DNA from: Artemisia argyi
Taxonomy: Eukaryota; Streptophyta; Magnoliopsida; Asterales; Asteraceae
Direction of reading: 5' to 3'
Length of the DNA stretch: 64,000 bases
NCBI GenBank assembly: GCA_030686995.1
Contig: CM060685.1
Location: forward strand, 26,422,065 to 26,486,064
The position numbers were made by a program, and so were the translations under genes. The notes beneath the pieces are model-generated. The model saw only the letters and a list, made by a program, of their open reading frames with translations. It searched no databases and had not been told where the DNA came from. Below, piece by piece: positions 35,536 to 47,333 of this stretch (position 1 is the first letter of the stretch; each line of letters opens with the position of its first letter).

Positions 35536-35730
35536 TAAAAAAAACTCAAAACTTGAAATCCCTTTTGTGATGTAGACGCTTCGATGGCAGTTAGTCTCGG
35601 TGCTTGGGGTTTTGTAGTGGTGTAGGTTACGGTGGTGGAGGTGGCGTTTGGTGGTGATGGGGCTTCGATTGTGGTGGGGTCTCGATGGTGGAGGGATTCC
35701 GGTGGTGGATGAGGTGGTTGTGAGATGTGA

Positions 35731-35818
35731 GATGAAGATGAGAGGATACAACTTGCACAATTAAAAGGCGTGTATGTGAAGATAAGAGGATACAGCTTGC
35801 ACAATTAAGAGGGGTGTA
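35731..35818. repeat. ~41-bp tandem duplication
   Basis: GAGGATACAACTTGCACAAT and flanks (35731-35771) repeat at 35778-35818 with a few changes. The surrounding GGTGGTGG-rich segment (35600-35720) reads as proline-rich frames on the minus strand that are not convincing genes. Confidence 0.75.
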
Positions 35819-35892
35819 CTATTTCTCTCTCTTATGACTTTTCAACAACTCAACATTTCACTTTAACTGTTTTTCCATTATAAGTAGTATAG

Positions 35893-36257
35893 ATAAGTGT
35901 TTGAGTAGTTTTAGGATAAATGCTCATGTCTATCAGGGATTATCCCATCGTGTTTATTTAAGCAATTACAATCAATGAAATCATCAAGCTTTGTCAAATA
36001 AAATATGTCCGGTCTTCTCTTCTTCTCTTCTTAGGAGCTCGCGTCAAACTTGAAGGGGTGTTACTATCGATACAACCTTACCTAAAGCACAGTAATCACT
36101 TCAAGCGTGATACGAGCTCCTAAGAAGAGAATAAGAACAAATATATTTTATTTGACAAAGCTTGATGATTTCATTGATTACAATTGCTTAAATAGACACG
36201 ATGGGATAATCCCTGATAGACAGGAACACTTATCCTAAAACGACTCAAACACTTATC
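35893..36257. mobile_element. Foldback/MITE-like inverted repeat, ~160-bp arms
   Basis: 35893-36055 and 36099-36257 are inverted copies, including AAGCTTGATGATTTCATTGA-type sequence, CTTAGGAGCTCG and AGTGTTTGAGT, around a spacer of about 43 bp. The TSD could not be defined. Sequence just outside the right arm (36256-36311) matches 28101-28156 in reverse. Confidence 0.75.
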
Positions 36258-36315
36258 CTAACAAAAGATAAAACACATGATAGTTATCCTTGTAACAACA
36301 CTAGGCGTATCATAA

Positions 36316-36873
36316 AGAGTAATAGTTTATGTCATTCTTAGTTTTAATTAGAAACTAGCCAGGTACCCGCGCATTGCGGCAGTTGGTACTCTGTAAGTAA
36401 ATATATTTTCGAGAAATATTATATGAAAAATTGTTACAATATAATATTAAAATATAACAAGAAAATAAGTATCATTATACAAAAATGTAGTAACTAATAT
36501 AATGATCGCGCAATGCGACGGCGAAATCAAATAGTTTAAGTCCAAGACCACGTGATAATTGATAATTTTATTAACAGTTGGTTGCACACTTTATAACATC
36601 AAAAACATCATGCAGTTATAGTAAAAAAGAAAAGTTCAATGTAGATCCAATACTCTCTAAAGATCCAATGAACCAATCATGGCCATCTATTTATTGATTA
36701 AAAAAAATGTCGTTTAGTTGTAGAAAATTTTTCCTCTTTTTCTGTTTCTAAATTCCCTCAGAAGGGAACGATTTTTCTTCTTTAGAGAAGAGTTCAGAAT
36801 TTTGAAAACCCGTTTAGTTGGAGCTATATTTTCTTTTTTTTAAATGACAAGAAGATTATCTCAAATTGCGACG
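36316..36873. other. Non-coding region with GGTACCCGCGC repeat core
   Basis: No gene. CAGGTACCCGCGCATTGCGG at about 36360 resembles the repeat edge at 39204-39225 and the GGGTACCCAATGCGGCG at 28162, suggesting related dispersed elements. Confidence 0.4.
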
Positions 36874-37068
36874 GTGGTGGCCAATGGCGGAACTAGAACT
36901 TTTTTTTTTTGTGGGGGGAGGGGGGGGGGGGGGGTGGGCGAATCGGAGATTTGTTTGTAACCTCAACTAAATTACCCCTAAAACCTATAATATTTACACT
37001 AGGTGCTACAAATTTTGGGAGGCCGAGACCCTCCCCTACCTCTTCTTAGGTCCGCCATTGGTGGTGGC
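36874..37068. mobile_element. hAT-like MITE with 8-bp TSD
   Basis: CAATGGCGGAACTA (36882) and its inverted partner TAGGTCCGCCATTG (to 37060; 13 of 14 matching) are bracketed by the perfect 8-bp duplication GTGGTGGC (36874-36881 and 37061-37068). The 179-bp length and 8-bp TSD fit a hAT-derived MITE. It contains a long G-run (36912-36937). Confidence 0.85.
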
Positions 37069-37451
37069 GGCGGCGGGCGGTGGTGGTGGCGACAGTGGGC
37101 GGCGGAGGATGACACGAGAGATTAGATCTAGAATGGTGTATGTGTTTTTTTTCTTTTTCTTTTTTTTTTTTGGAGTTGAGAAATAAACAAGAAAGAAAAA
37201 AAATAACAATGGTAGAATGAGCTTTTCAATTTCTTAGTTAAAATTTAGAAAATGAGAATTTAAGGGTTTTTTTTTTAATTGTTGGAAAAAAGTGACTAAA
37301 CGGATTTTCAATTTTTTCATTTTTACATAAAAATTCTCCTAAAAAAATGGGATATTTTTAACCAACTAAATGCACCCTTGACTTTCTCCATATTTTAAAA
37401 TTAAATATCTCATAAACCGTTAATCGTTACCCAAAATGAATCATATAATCG

Positions 37452-37634
37452 CGACGAGAATTAAATCATCTTTCTATAGACAGACACTTCGATATACTTT
37501 CAATGAACTTTTTTGTGATATAAATGTGATATCACAAATCACATGTGATTTATGAAAAAAGTTCGCCGATTTATGAAATCAAATGTGATATCACAAATCA
37601 CATGTGATTTCATAAATCACATTGTGATTTTTTT

Positions 37635-37689
<55 letters not shown>

Positions 37690-37757
37690 TGAAAGTATAT
37701 CGAAGTGATCGTCTACTGAAAGATTAAAAAAAGTTACTCATCGCGATGATGTATCTT
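37452..37757. mobile_element. Non-autonomous DNA element with long terminal inverted repeats
   Basis: CACTTCGATATACTTTCAAT on the left (37485-37525 region) is the inverse of the right end (37683-37725). Weaker pairing extends outward to ATCGCGA at both sides. The interior has TGTGATATCACA twice, AATCACATGTGATT twice, and an A-run of nearly 50. Long TIRs suggest a Mutator-like MITE; the TSD is unclear. Confidence 0.6.
37637..37685. repeat. Poly-A run
   Basis: About 49 consecutive A residues. A poly-T run of about 40 follows at 37842-37880, after a GT-rich tract. Confidence 0.95.
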
Positions 37758-37759
37758 TT

Positions 37760-37840
37760 TCACTTGAAGATTTACCATTTACAATATATTTTATTTTTAA
37801 AAAAGAGGTGGAAAGTGCGTGTGTGTGTCTGTGTGTGTGT

Positions 37841-37881
<41 letters not shown>

Positions 37882-39110
37882 ATGAAAAAATTAGTAGCCA
37901 TGGTTGGTTCATTGAATCTTTAGATAATTTAAGATCTACATTGATCTCAACTTTATATTATTCTGTTTAAATGCTTTTTTGTAGCTTTTATTAAATGGTT
38001 CAGAATGATATCTTTATGTGACCATGTCGACTAAGGGTGTTCAAAAAACCTGAAACATTGACAACCCGAGTAGATTTGCTTAATCCGAAATTGAAGAAAC
38101 TGAAACAAAAAATAAGCGGCTTATTACGGTTCAGTAGCGGTTTTTATTTTTTGTTATTTGTGGTTGACCAAATCGAACTGTGTATAATACATGAAGGTTT
38201 CTGTAACAAATGGTAAATTTTCACACATTAATTTAATAATAAATTCCTATTTATTATTTTTATTTTGGGAATTATATGCATTTTTGCATGATTCTGCATG
38301 TTTCGGTACATTTCTGAACATTTTCGGGAGCTATCCCGCACACTGTAGCTGACAGTCATCACTGAAAAAGGTTTATTTTTGTCAGTAAGCATAAAATATT
38401 CCATTTTGAATAGTTACTGACAAGTTTCGTAATTTACTGAGCGCTTTCTCACATTTTTCTAAAAAACAACGCCGCACGCGAACCGACACTACAGTACCTA
38501 TGGTAATAGTCCAGTAAATATATTTTAGAGTCAGTAATGACATTTTATTACATTTCTAACAAAATCGTGGCTAAAAACTTTATTTTACGTGTACGTGTCC
38601 AAAAAATGTCAAACCGGGACATTTCGGTTATGTTTAAGCTTAAATCGACACACGATATACCAACGAGGGACAAAATTCTTATTTGATCCCCCCCCCCCCC
38701 CCCCTTTGGATCCCAACCGGCCACCTAACCCCATCCAACATAAAAATCACATGTAATTAACCTTAATATCCAAAGAACACCTTATTACCCAATAAACACC
38801 TTAATATCCAAATCTATTATCTAATAAACACTTACCAAGCTCACAATTCTCATCTCATCTCTTCTTTGTTCTCCTAGCCGAATACACACACACACACAAT
38901 ACATACATAGTCTTTGAAGATCAAGTTAATTTGGGTATAACAATCAAGAGTTTTGGGTAATTTGGAAGGTGATTTGGGTTAAATTGAAGTATTTTGGATC
39001 TCTTTTTGGTTCTCCTAGCAACGTTAACACAACCTCTTTGTAAGGATCCATCAAAACTTTTCAAATCTTATTTAATTCATGTTATTATGATGATTTAAGG
39101 TGTTGCCAAG
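37760..39110. other. Non-coding region with LTR-like sequence
   Basis: No gene. 38300-39100 has a C-run (38689-38704) and a CT/AC-rich leader with a TCCTAGCCGAATACACAC segment, reminiscent of chromovirus LTR or leader sequence, but no ends were found. 38035 (AGGGTGTTCAAAAA) looks like one end of a hAT-type repeat without its partner. Confidence 0.35.
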
Positions 39111-39112
39111 TG

Positions 39113-39113
<1 letters not shown>

Positions 39114-39199
<86 letters not shown>
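39114..39199. repeat. (TA)n microsatellite
   Basis: About 43 TA units directly abutting the MITE at 39197-39447. Confidence 0.97.
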
Positions 39200-39200
<1 letters not shown>

Positions 39201-39447
39201 TAGACGAGTACCCGCGCCTAGCGGCAGCGGTTTCTAGTGGCAGACAATTAACGATATGTGATATTGTGATAAGCATTTCGTGTAACGTTTAAAATAGAAC
39301 ATGAAAAGATTAAAACGTAAATTGCAAACGGTTATGACCCGTTTACATTGGTTAAGTGTTTTGTGTAACGTTTTGTGTAATCAAAATATTACTATACTAT
39401 CTGCTGCTAAAAAATCTCATTGCTATGCACGGGTACTCGTCTAGTAT
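39197..39447. mobile_element. MITE with perfect 18-bp TIRs
   Basis: ATACTAGACGAGTACCCG (39197-39214) is exactly inverted at 39430-39447. The element is about 251 bp with a GC-rich terminal segment (CGCGCCTAGCGGC). The left TIR merges into a TA microsatellite, so a TA-type target is likely but the TSD cannot be separated. Confidence 0.85.
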
Positions 39448-39449
39448 AA

Positions 39450-42400
39450 TTATATGTGTAGAACACGCACTCAATTTATTCGCACCCTAGCTGGATCAAC
39501 CATAAGACATTACAGTACATACTCAATCATATCATGCATTATATACTCACAGCATGCCAAAATTTATGGTACAAGATGTAGCACATTACATTGTGCATGA
39601 GCCATTAATTTCGCATAGCCTGGTACATGCTTAGTACTAAAATTTTCAACTAATATAGGATAACTTTCAAGAAATGAAATCGGTATCAAAATGCTTCACT
39701 TACGCAAATCAAGCTCAAATAAAACTTTAATAATACAAGACAACCATTCTATATTTTATTATTAGCAACATATATATGATGTAAAAGTAAAATGTCAATA
39801 TGTGATCAATTTCTTCAACAGACAAACCATCATGTTGTTTCACGCCATCTTAATTATCCTTGGGGATATCTTTCTTCAGCATTTCCTTGGGTTTTGCCTT
39901 CTCAATTTCCCTATTATACCATTACATGTTCAAGTAAGTGACTGAGAAGAATATCATCAAAGAATAATAATTAAAATTTTAAAAATTGCTAGCTGTCATA
40001 CATATCAACCACTGAGACAATGCATGTTTCCATTTTGTTACCATTGACACAACACAAGGATTTAAGCAACACTATTGTATCATAATGTTTATGTTCTAAA
40101 ATCAACCCGTTAAGCCACAAATACATAATCGTTACAAAGAGGTCAGTTTGGCTGTTATTCATGCCAAAATTATGTTCACATTATTTTAGCAGAGAAAAGG
40201 TGAAAACCTTACCATATAAAAAAAATTATAATTTATTCATAACTTAAAGTAATTTATATTATGCTTCTTTTGTTCTTCACGATATATGTTTGAACAAAAA
40301 AAAAAACCATTGAGTTTACTCTGTTTCTGGAACAAAGGAGGGTGTATGACACCTAACAGCATTAGATGGCGATCACAAGTCTTATACGCCAAAGAACTTC
40401 CTTGTTAACTGTGATCGAATCTATAGCTTATTTGATGCTTGCATGGCTAGGAATGCTTTATAATGAATTGTTTGTACTACCAATTAGGGATCTAGAATAA
40501 AAAGACTTAAACATAATGAACATATTCTGTACACTCATTTTTATTGAATATCAGTTAGCAAATACCGTTTAAAAGTCTTCCAAAACATCAATATTAGCAA
40601 ATATAAGTCGCAACTATAGCTACTGAGTCAACGCTAATTCTATACATCTAACTGCAAGTTCTGATGAACCTCTTAACTAAACAAGTGCCCTTGTTGCAAT
40701 AGTTTAGCCATAATATCTTAAAAATTACCTGATGACTAATTACACACCAACAAATTGCACAATCTAAAAATGATAACTTGACCATTTAAGAATAATACCA
40801 CTTAAATAAACACACACTCCACAGAGTTGGGTGGAAAGTTCATAAGCTCTAAAAACATCGAAAATCAATAGATGTCAAATAATGCTTCTTGTAATCAACA
40901 AAAACAAATCTTGTGTTTAAATAGCTAAGCTTTTTAAAAAATAAATAGACCACAAATTGAATAGAGTAATTACGACCACTTAGAAAAATATCACTGGCAA
41001 GCAAAATCATAGGCGGTAACTCGTTACGACCAAAAGAGAAAAATTATAGCCACTTGTTTATTATATAAACTACATATCGGAACACAACAATATCTTTTTC
41101 TATATCTCACCATTCACCTCATTAAAAATCAGATCCGGAACAAAAATATTTTGATCTAAAATAAAATTTGCACTTGAAAGAATGGTTAGATCCGATCAAA
41201 ACACAACAAAAGACAAACCCAAAACAACACCAAAACCAAAAAATCACCACCTAAACCACTGGTACCAACGAAACCACCAAAGCTCAAAACATCAATTGTG
41301 TTGGCGGCGGAATCTGTTAGTGCTAGCGGCGGCAGAAGAATAAACTGGTGGTGGTTGTGTTCACGGGTGTGAGTTTTGTATGTGTGTTTAGGGTGATAGA
41401 ACAAGAAAAGATGGAAGATGGTAAAAACGAAAAAGAAGTTGAAATCATCATGTATATAACTTGAATTGAAAATCAAATCGAATTGATACATAATTAAAAC
41501 TTACCTAAAAATTTGGTTGACAACATATGAATGGCTGGCACCAATTATCTTTTTGATTGTGTTTGAATTGACATTAAATGTTTAGATTTGAAACTGTCTT
41601 GTAAAGAAGCTTACAGAAGAATTTTCGTGTTCACAATTAACTTTCAATTCCAACCTTCCATTTTATTGTTTCAGTGCTCACATTTCTCTCTCATTTGACT
41701 ACTTTTCAACATTCAATATTTTCAAGTTTGACCATTTTCTCTTTATAAGTAGTATTGTGAATCCTGGCACTCTAATTTAAAATAAGAAAATGCTAACAGC
41801 AGCCTTAGGGTTGTTGTTAACAACCAAATCTTCACAAAATCTTTTGATATTAAGACATAATTAAAGACAAGTTCCATATTTTTCGCTAATATAATAACCA
41901 ATAGGAAGAGTGTATTGTATTTTTATTTAAGAGATTTTAGCAAATTATTAGTAATTTTGAATGATATTATTTGAACATTTTATAATGTCTGAACATAAAT
42001 TATAGTAATTAGTTGTTAATGACAACCCTAAAGGCTGTTGTTAGCAAGACATCTTAAAATAATATATCCAATGTATACTCTATATGTTAATATGAAATAA
42101 ACTAATAAAAATGATTTATTTTCTAAGTACAAAATCAACATCTTTAAAATAGTTCACGCAACAACAATATAAAAAAGATATACATATACTGTAGTTTGCA
42201 AAGAAATGGACTCTTTTTTAGTGTATGGACAAGCAGACTAGTTTTTGAGAAAATTAAAGGTGTATTTTAATAATTTTGATTAAAACTAATTTAAAAAAGA
42301 ACTAATAATGTTATTGGTCAACTGCCCACCGATGAGATATAAATTTATTTATTCCATTTTCTCCTTCTCTCCAGCATGTCATATTCTTCCAAAGTTTTCT

Positions 42401-42850
42401 TCCTCCATTATTAAAAAAACAAGATCTCTTTATAATCTTCATATTTTGATTCTATTTTAGTATAAGATGAATATAAAGTTTGATGTCCCCCAAATATATG
42501 ATGCCCTGGGCCGTCGCCAACCTCGCCCGGTACCAGGGCCGGCTCTGACCATATTAAATGCTATGAGTTCATATGAATATTTCTTGCTTGTGTGGTAAAT
42601 ATTGTTACTTTTGGTACTAATTTGATTATCCAAATGTGATTTACAGTAATTACGCGAATTTAAGACGAAATATACACTTATATGTATATGTACATAAGTC
42701 GGCACATATAAATATTAAGAAAAGATTGGGGTTTTGAAAAATATAAAATTTTGGCTCCTGTGTTGAAATAGTGGAACTTTTACTTGAAAGATTATATTAT
42801 AGCATATATCGAATTAACCGTAACTTATTATAATTAATTAGTAAAAATGC
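39450..42850. other. AT-rich intergenic stretch
   Basis: No supported gene. The 101-codon minus-strand frame at 41186-41491 is hydrophobic with no recognisable domain and is probably fortuitous. CCAGGGCCGGCTCTGA near 42533 resembles a hAT terminus, but no partner was found. Confidence 0.45.
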
Positions 42851-43145
42851 AATTGTTGGGGAAAATAATTATTTTTGGTCGAAAATAATTATTTTGGGAC
42901 GAATGGTATGAAATTTGACCAAGTTTGACTTTTGAGATTAATTACTTAATTATAAGTGTTAATTATGTTTAGTTATAAAAAGTTGCGTAATTATAAACAC
43001 TAAAATTGATTTTGGGCCAAGTGTGTATTTTGAGCCCAATAGGAGTGTTCGGTGAACAGTGGGCCGAGTCCAACAAAAAGTTTCCAACTTTGACTTTTTG
43101 ACCAAAAATTGTTACCGGACATATAAAATTAATTTTGAAATATAA

Positions 43146-43147
<2 letters not shown>

Positions 43148-43219
<72 letters not shown>
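43148..43219. repeat. (TA)n microsatellite
   Basis: About 36 TA units within the LTR. Confidence 0.97.
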
Positions 43220-43221
<2 letters not shown>

Positions 43222-43556
43222 TACTTAAAGTGGATTAAATGGTTTTGGACAAATTATTGGACTAATGGGCCCAATGGTGAATTTTAAGCCCACTAAACAT
43301 TCCGGGTGACAAAAATGAATTTTGACATATAATTGAACTTACGGTAATTATTTTTGTATCATATAACGAATTATATCGAAAACTATATTAATAGTGAGAA
43401 TATATATATTAAGTACTAACTTCGCAAATATATGTAACGAATGGACTAGTTGAGAAAATTGCAACATTTGAGGAAAATGAAAAAGTTGAATAAACGAACG
43501 GTCATGCCCAAATTTTCTAAAAACTATAACACTTAGAGTATTTTTGCTGAAATACT

Positions 43557-43557
<1 letters not shown>

Positions 43558-43630
<73 letters not shown>
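43558..43630. repeat. (TA)n microsatellite bordering a MITE
   Basis: About 36 TA units immediately left of the inverted-repeat element at 43631-44492. Confidence 0.97.
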
Positions 43631-43634
<4 letters not shown>

Positions 43635-44491
43635 AGAGTTCAAATGAGAAACCTAAATTTTGTGAGAACGTGAGAAGCAATCCTAGCCACTTATTTTTTC
43701 CTCATTTACTTTAATATAATGACTAATATTAGTTAACAAATTTTTTGAAAATTACTAAAAAAAAGTTTGAAAATTTTTCAACAAATTTTCGAAAAAAAAT
43801 TTCAAAAATTTTTTTTTTTGAAAAAAAATTTTCGAAATTTTCCGAAAAAATTTTTCCAAAATTTTTTTTCCCGAAAATTTCTTTTTGCGAAATTTTTTTT
43901 TCTTGAATTTTTTTTGGCACATGTGAAAAATCATTTGTAAATTTTCACGAAATTTTTTTGCCACCTGCGAAAATTTTTTTTCATCACATGTGAAAAAAAA
44001 AAATCGTCGCATGTGAAATTTTTTTTAGTTACATGACGAAAAAATACATGTGAAAAACTATTTTTTTTGTCACATGTGAAAAAAAAATTTCGAAAATTTT
44101 TTAGTCACATGTGAAAAAAAAATTCCGTCACATGTAAAAAACTTCTTTTTTCGTCACATGTAAAGAAAAAAAATCGTCACATGTGTAAAAAAAATACGAA
44201 ATTTTTTTGAAAAATTTTCGAAAATTTTTTGAAAATTTTTTAAAAAATATTCTTGAAATTTTTTTGAAATTATTTCAAAAAAAATTCAAAATTTTTTTGA
44301 AAAATTTTTAAAAATTTTTCGATTTTTTTTTGAAAAATTTTCTTTTTTTTTTGAAAATTTTTGAAATTTTTTTGAAAAATTTCAATAAGTTAGTTGAATA
44401 ATATTAGCAATTAGATCAAAGATAAAGAATGATAAAATGAGTGGATAGGATTAGTTCTCGCTTTCTAACAAAAATTAGATTTCTCAAATGA

Positions 44492-44492
<1 letters not shown>
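43631..44492. mobile_element. Foldback element with ~60-bp TIRs and AT-hairpin core
   Basis: Left AAATGAGAAACCTAAATTTT ... GCAATCCTAGCCAC (about 43640-43690) is inverted at the right (about 44441-44490: GTGGATAGGATTAGTTCTCG ... CTCAAATGAATT). The core 43735-44400 is almost only A/T runs with GAAAATTTTTTC-type palindromes and about ten CACATGTG-like motifs. It is flanked on both sides by TA microsatellites. Confidence 0.7.

Positions 44493-44495
<3 letters not shown>

Positions 44496-44554
<59 letters not shown>
44496..44554. repeat. (TA)n microsatellite between two MITEs
   Basis: About 30 TA units separating the elements at 43631-44492 and 44561-44876. Confidence 0.97.
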
Positions 44555-44557
<3 letters not shown>

Positions 44558-44560
44558 GCT

Positions 44561-44876
44561 TTATTTTCAGAACCCTGTTAAGTGCGGGAACTGCGAGAAC
44601 TCCAATTTTGCATTAGAAAACATGCATGTTCTTATAAACATGTATGTTTTCTCACATACACCTTAATACAAATACCTGCGTAACATACATGTTCATATAA
44701 AACCATTTTACATTGATATGTTGCACTTAATAGGGTTTTATTTGAACATGTATGTTGCAGGTATGTGTATTAAGGTGTATATAAGAAAACATAAATGTTT
44801 TATATGAACATGCATGTTTTCTAATGCAAAATTGGAGTTATCGCAGTTCCCGCACTTAACAGGGTTCTGAAAATAA
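44561..44876. mobile_element. Foldback MITE with ~71-bp near-perfect TIRs
   Basis: TTATTTTCAGAACCCTGTTA onward (44561-44641) is inverted at 44806-44876. Pairing continues more loosely through the interior (ACATACACCTTAATAC against GTATTAAGGTGTAT), so the whole 316 bp can fold into one hairpin. TA microsatellites flank both sides. Confidence 0.88.
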
Positions 44877-44881
44877 AGATA

Positions 44882-44884
<3 letters not shown>

Positions 44885-44949
<65 letters not shown>
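44885..44949. repeat. (TA)n microsatellite right of the MITE
   Basis: About 32 TA units. Confidence 0.97.
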
Positions 44950-44951
<2 letters not shown>

Positions 44952-45995
44952 CTTACGTATTATAACGAAGAATACAACGCACGGATGTTCCGTCGTAAAC
45001 ACTTCCACCACGAGCCATCACCGAGAGCATTTTAATAAACTACTTTTTGAAACATACGTACCACACAACAAGAAAGAAATACTCGAACACTTGGTAACGC
45101 ATAAAAATCTTTTTAAATGAGTCAAAGCATTTAAAACATGAATGTTGTACTATGACTTACCATACTTACTTAGGTCGCGTGTCGGAGCGGTTGCACTATT
45201 AACTTGTTGACTAGCAGATTGCTATCTTTTAAGGTGAGTTTATAGCCCCATTTTCTTATAAGTACTTTTTATAAACTTTGGGTGAGAAACATGCAAAACT
45301 GTTTTCATGGACCTAAACTGAACTTGTTTTTATACACTGGTATGCGGAAACCTAAGTTTGCTTGAATCCCATTTTGCCCACTATCAACAACCGTCAATTC
45401 CAGCTGGGAAACGCGTATGATATAAATAGATCTATTGAGGGTGACGCCTCCGTTCGGTTTGACCGGGTAGGCAAACGCGGACGTATACCATGACGACCTT
45501 TTTGCCGAGTGACTGGGGATTATCACTAACTGGCACCTTTATTTGTACTTATGCCTTTTGGCATGCTGTTGTCTAGTTCGGTTTGTTGAGCTTAGTGTTG
45601 CATACGGAATTAGTGTGTGCTTAATGATTATTGCTATGGTTCATACGTGCTTACTTACTTTAAACCTATAGACTCACCAGCGTTAGCTGACTTTTAGCAT
45701 GTTTTTCAGGTGCTTAAGTATGTTTGCTTTGAAGGCATGGCATGGCGCGGGTCATAAGCATAATAAGTGTTTTTACATAAGCGTGACTCTGAAAACTTTT
45801 GGGACCAATTTGTGACTGGGCCGTACTTTATTAAACTTGAAACTTATGTATGACTTTTGACTTAATTTATGTAACGGATTTTAAAACGGATTTTTAATCC
45901 TTTCTCTATGTATCTTGTGTTGTGATTCCAATTTTCGTAGCACCCCGAAATACTTGTATGCTTCCGCGAATCTCTATTTTGGGGGTGTTACAGAT

Positions 45996-46008
45996 TGGCA
46001 TCAGAGCC
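45996..46008 (+). other. Primer-binding site of the chromovirus-like element
   Basis: TGGCATCAGAGCC is one base from the common plant TGGTATCAGAGCC (initiator tRNA-Met) and sits three bases after the LTR end. Confidence 0.75.
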
Positions 46009-46232
46009 TAGGTTATAGAGAACTAGGTAAATTAAAAACCTAAACTATAACCACTTTTATAAAAACACTTCTTATGACCACCAATCGCCTGTCTACTTCG
46101 TTTGCCATGACTTAGTCGATTTTTTCTTTATATGTTTAAGTGCTATACTTGTGCTGTAAGTATTTACTTAACATATATGATATAAGTATTTTCTTTATAC
46201 TTACACATACCGCACCATTTTTGTCACACTCC

Positions 46233-47258
46233 ATGTCTCGTCAGTTCGATGTTTCGGAGCCTTTACTGTTTGCTGGACACTCATCTCCTTCCCGTCAACC
46301 TGTTCTGTTTGCGGATGACCCGCTTTTGGAGGTTATCAGGGCTGCCGCTCAACCTTTACACACAGCTCCAGCATCAGTTTCTTCATTCTTACCTCGCTTT
46401 GTTTCAGCACATTGCTAATCTCCTGCTCACTACTCACTCTCTCAGTAGGATCAGGGTACTTCAGCTGCTGAGGCTCCCACCATGCGCCGACACTCTTATA
46501 GGAGAGTGCGCGGGCATCGCCTGCAGTGTTCATCTGTGTTGACATCACCACACAGGAGGTCTCGTTATGGTTATACGGATACCTCTACTCCATCACCAGT
46601 TCAGTCACCAGTTTCATCTCCAGATCATTCACCACTACATCAGAGGTTACAGAGATCTGTGTCATCCTATTCTGATGAGGATGAGGATCCGATGGAGGAT
46701 CCAGCAGAGGATTTAGCTCAGGTTCAGGTTGAGCCAGCACCGGCAGTGACAACACCGGTTGATCATACTTTTGATTATGTGTGCATTGACAGTGACAGAG
46801 GGGTACCTATGGATGTGGATCAAGGGGTTATGCCATAAGATGGCAAGGGAGTTATAGAGGATGTTCAGGGTGTATTTGAGATCGGATAGAGCTCCAAGGA
46901 TGCTCAGGTATAGGGTTCAGGGGATACTCAGTGGGTAGATATTGCATGTGATACTGTTCAGGCTGCCAGTCCAAAGTATACTCCGTCGTCACCTTCATTC
47001 GTGCCACCTGCTTCACCGATACCTACCCCACTTGCATCACCAGTGGTTTCTCTGCACCCGGCTTCACCAGCCATTGGGGAAGAGCTCACTGTCATGGATG
47101 AGGTATTTGTTCAGTTAGCTAACCAGGAGTTGTTGCTAGAGGTTCATTCCGATCAGATTGGGAGATTAGAGCAGTCTGACCGCCTTCAGAGTGTAGAGAG
47201 GCGTGTTGGGACTATTGATAGGGCTGCTTATATTTTGTTTGAGGAGTTGTATGGTGAC

Positions 47259-47333
<75 letters not shown>

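Larger units (their letters stand above)
42854..45992 (+). repeat. 5' LTR of a chromovirus-like gypsy element, carrying nested MITEs
   Basis: Proposed left end TGTTGGGG (42854) and secure right end GGGGGTGTTACA (45992), three bases before the PBS. It contains AATAGATCTATTG-type sequence near 45427 and AGGTGAGTTTATAGCCCC near 45232, both also seen in related form at 63660-63900. Insertions at 43558-44949 enlarge it. The left end is an inference from the TGT...ACA symmetry. Confidence 0.6.

Noticed and set aside
35497..35804. Overlapping Pro/His/Thr-rich minus-strand frames
   Set aside because: Arise from GGTGGTGG-rich sequence in two frames at once; not gene-like.
41186..41491. 101-codon hydrophobic minus-strand frame
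   Set aside because: No motif, no supporting promoter, low-complexity start; likely fortuitous.
42530..42550. CAGGGCCGGCTCTGA as a hAT terminus
   Set aside because: No inverted partner or 8-bp duplication found nearby.
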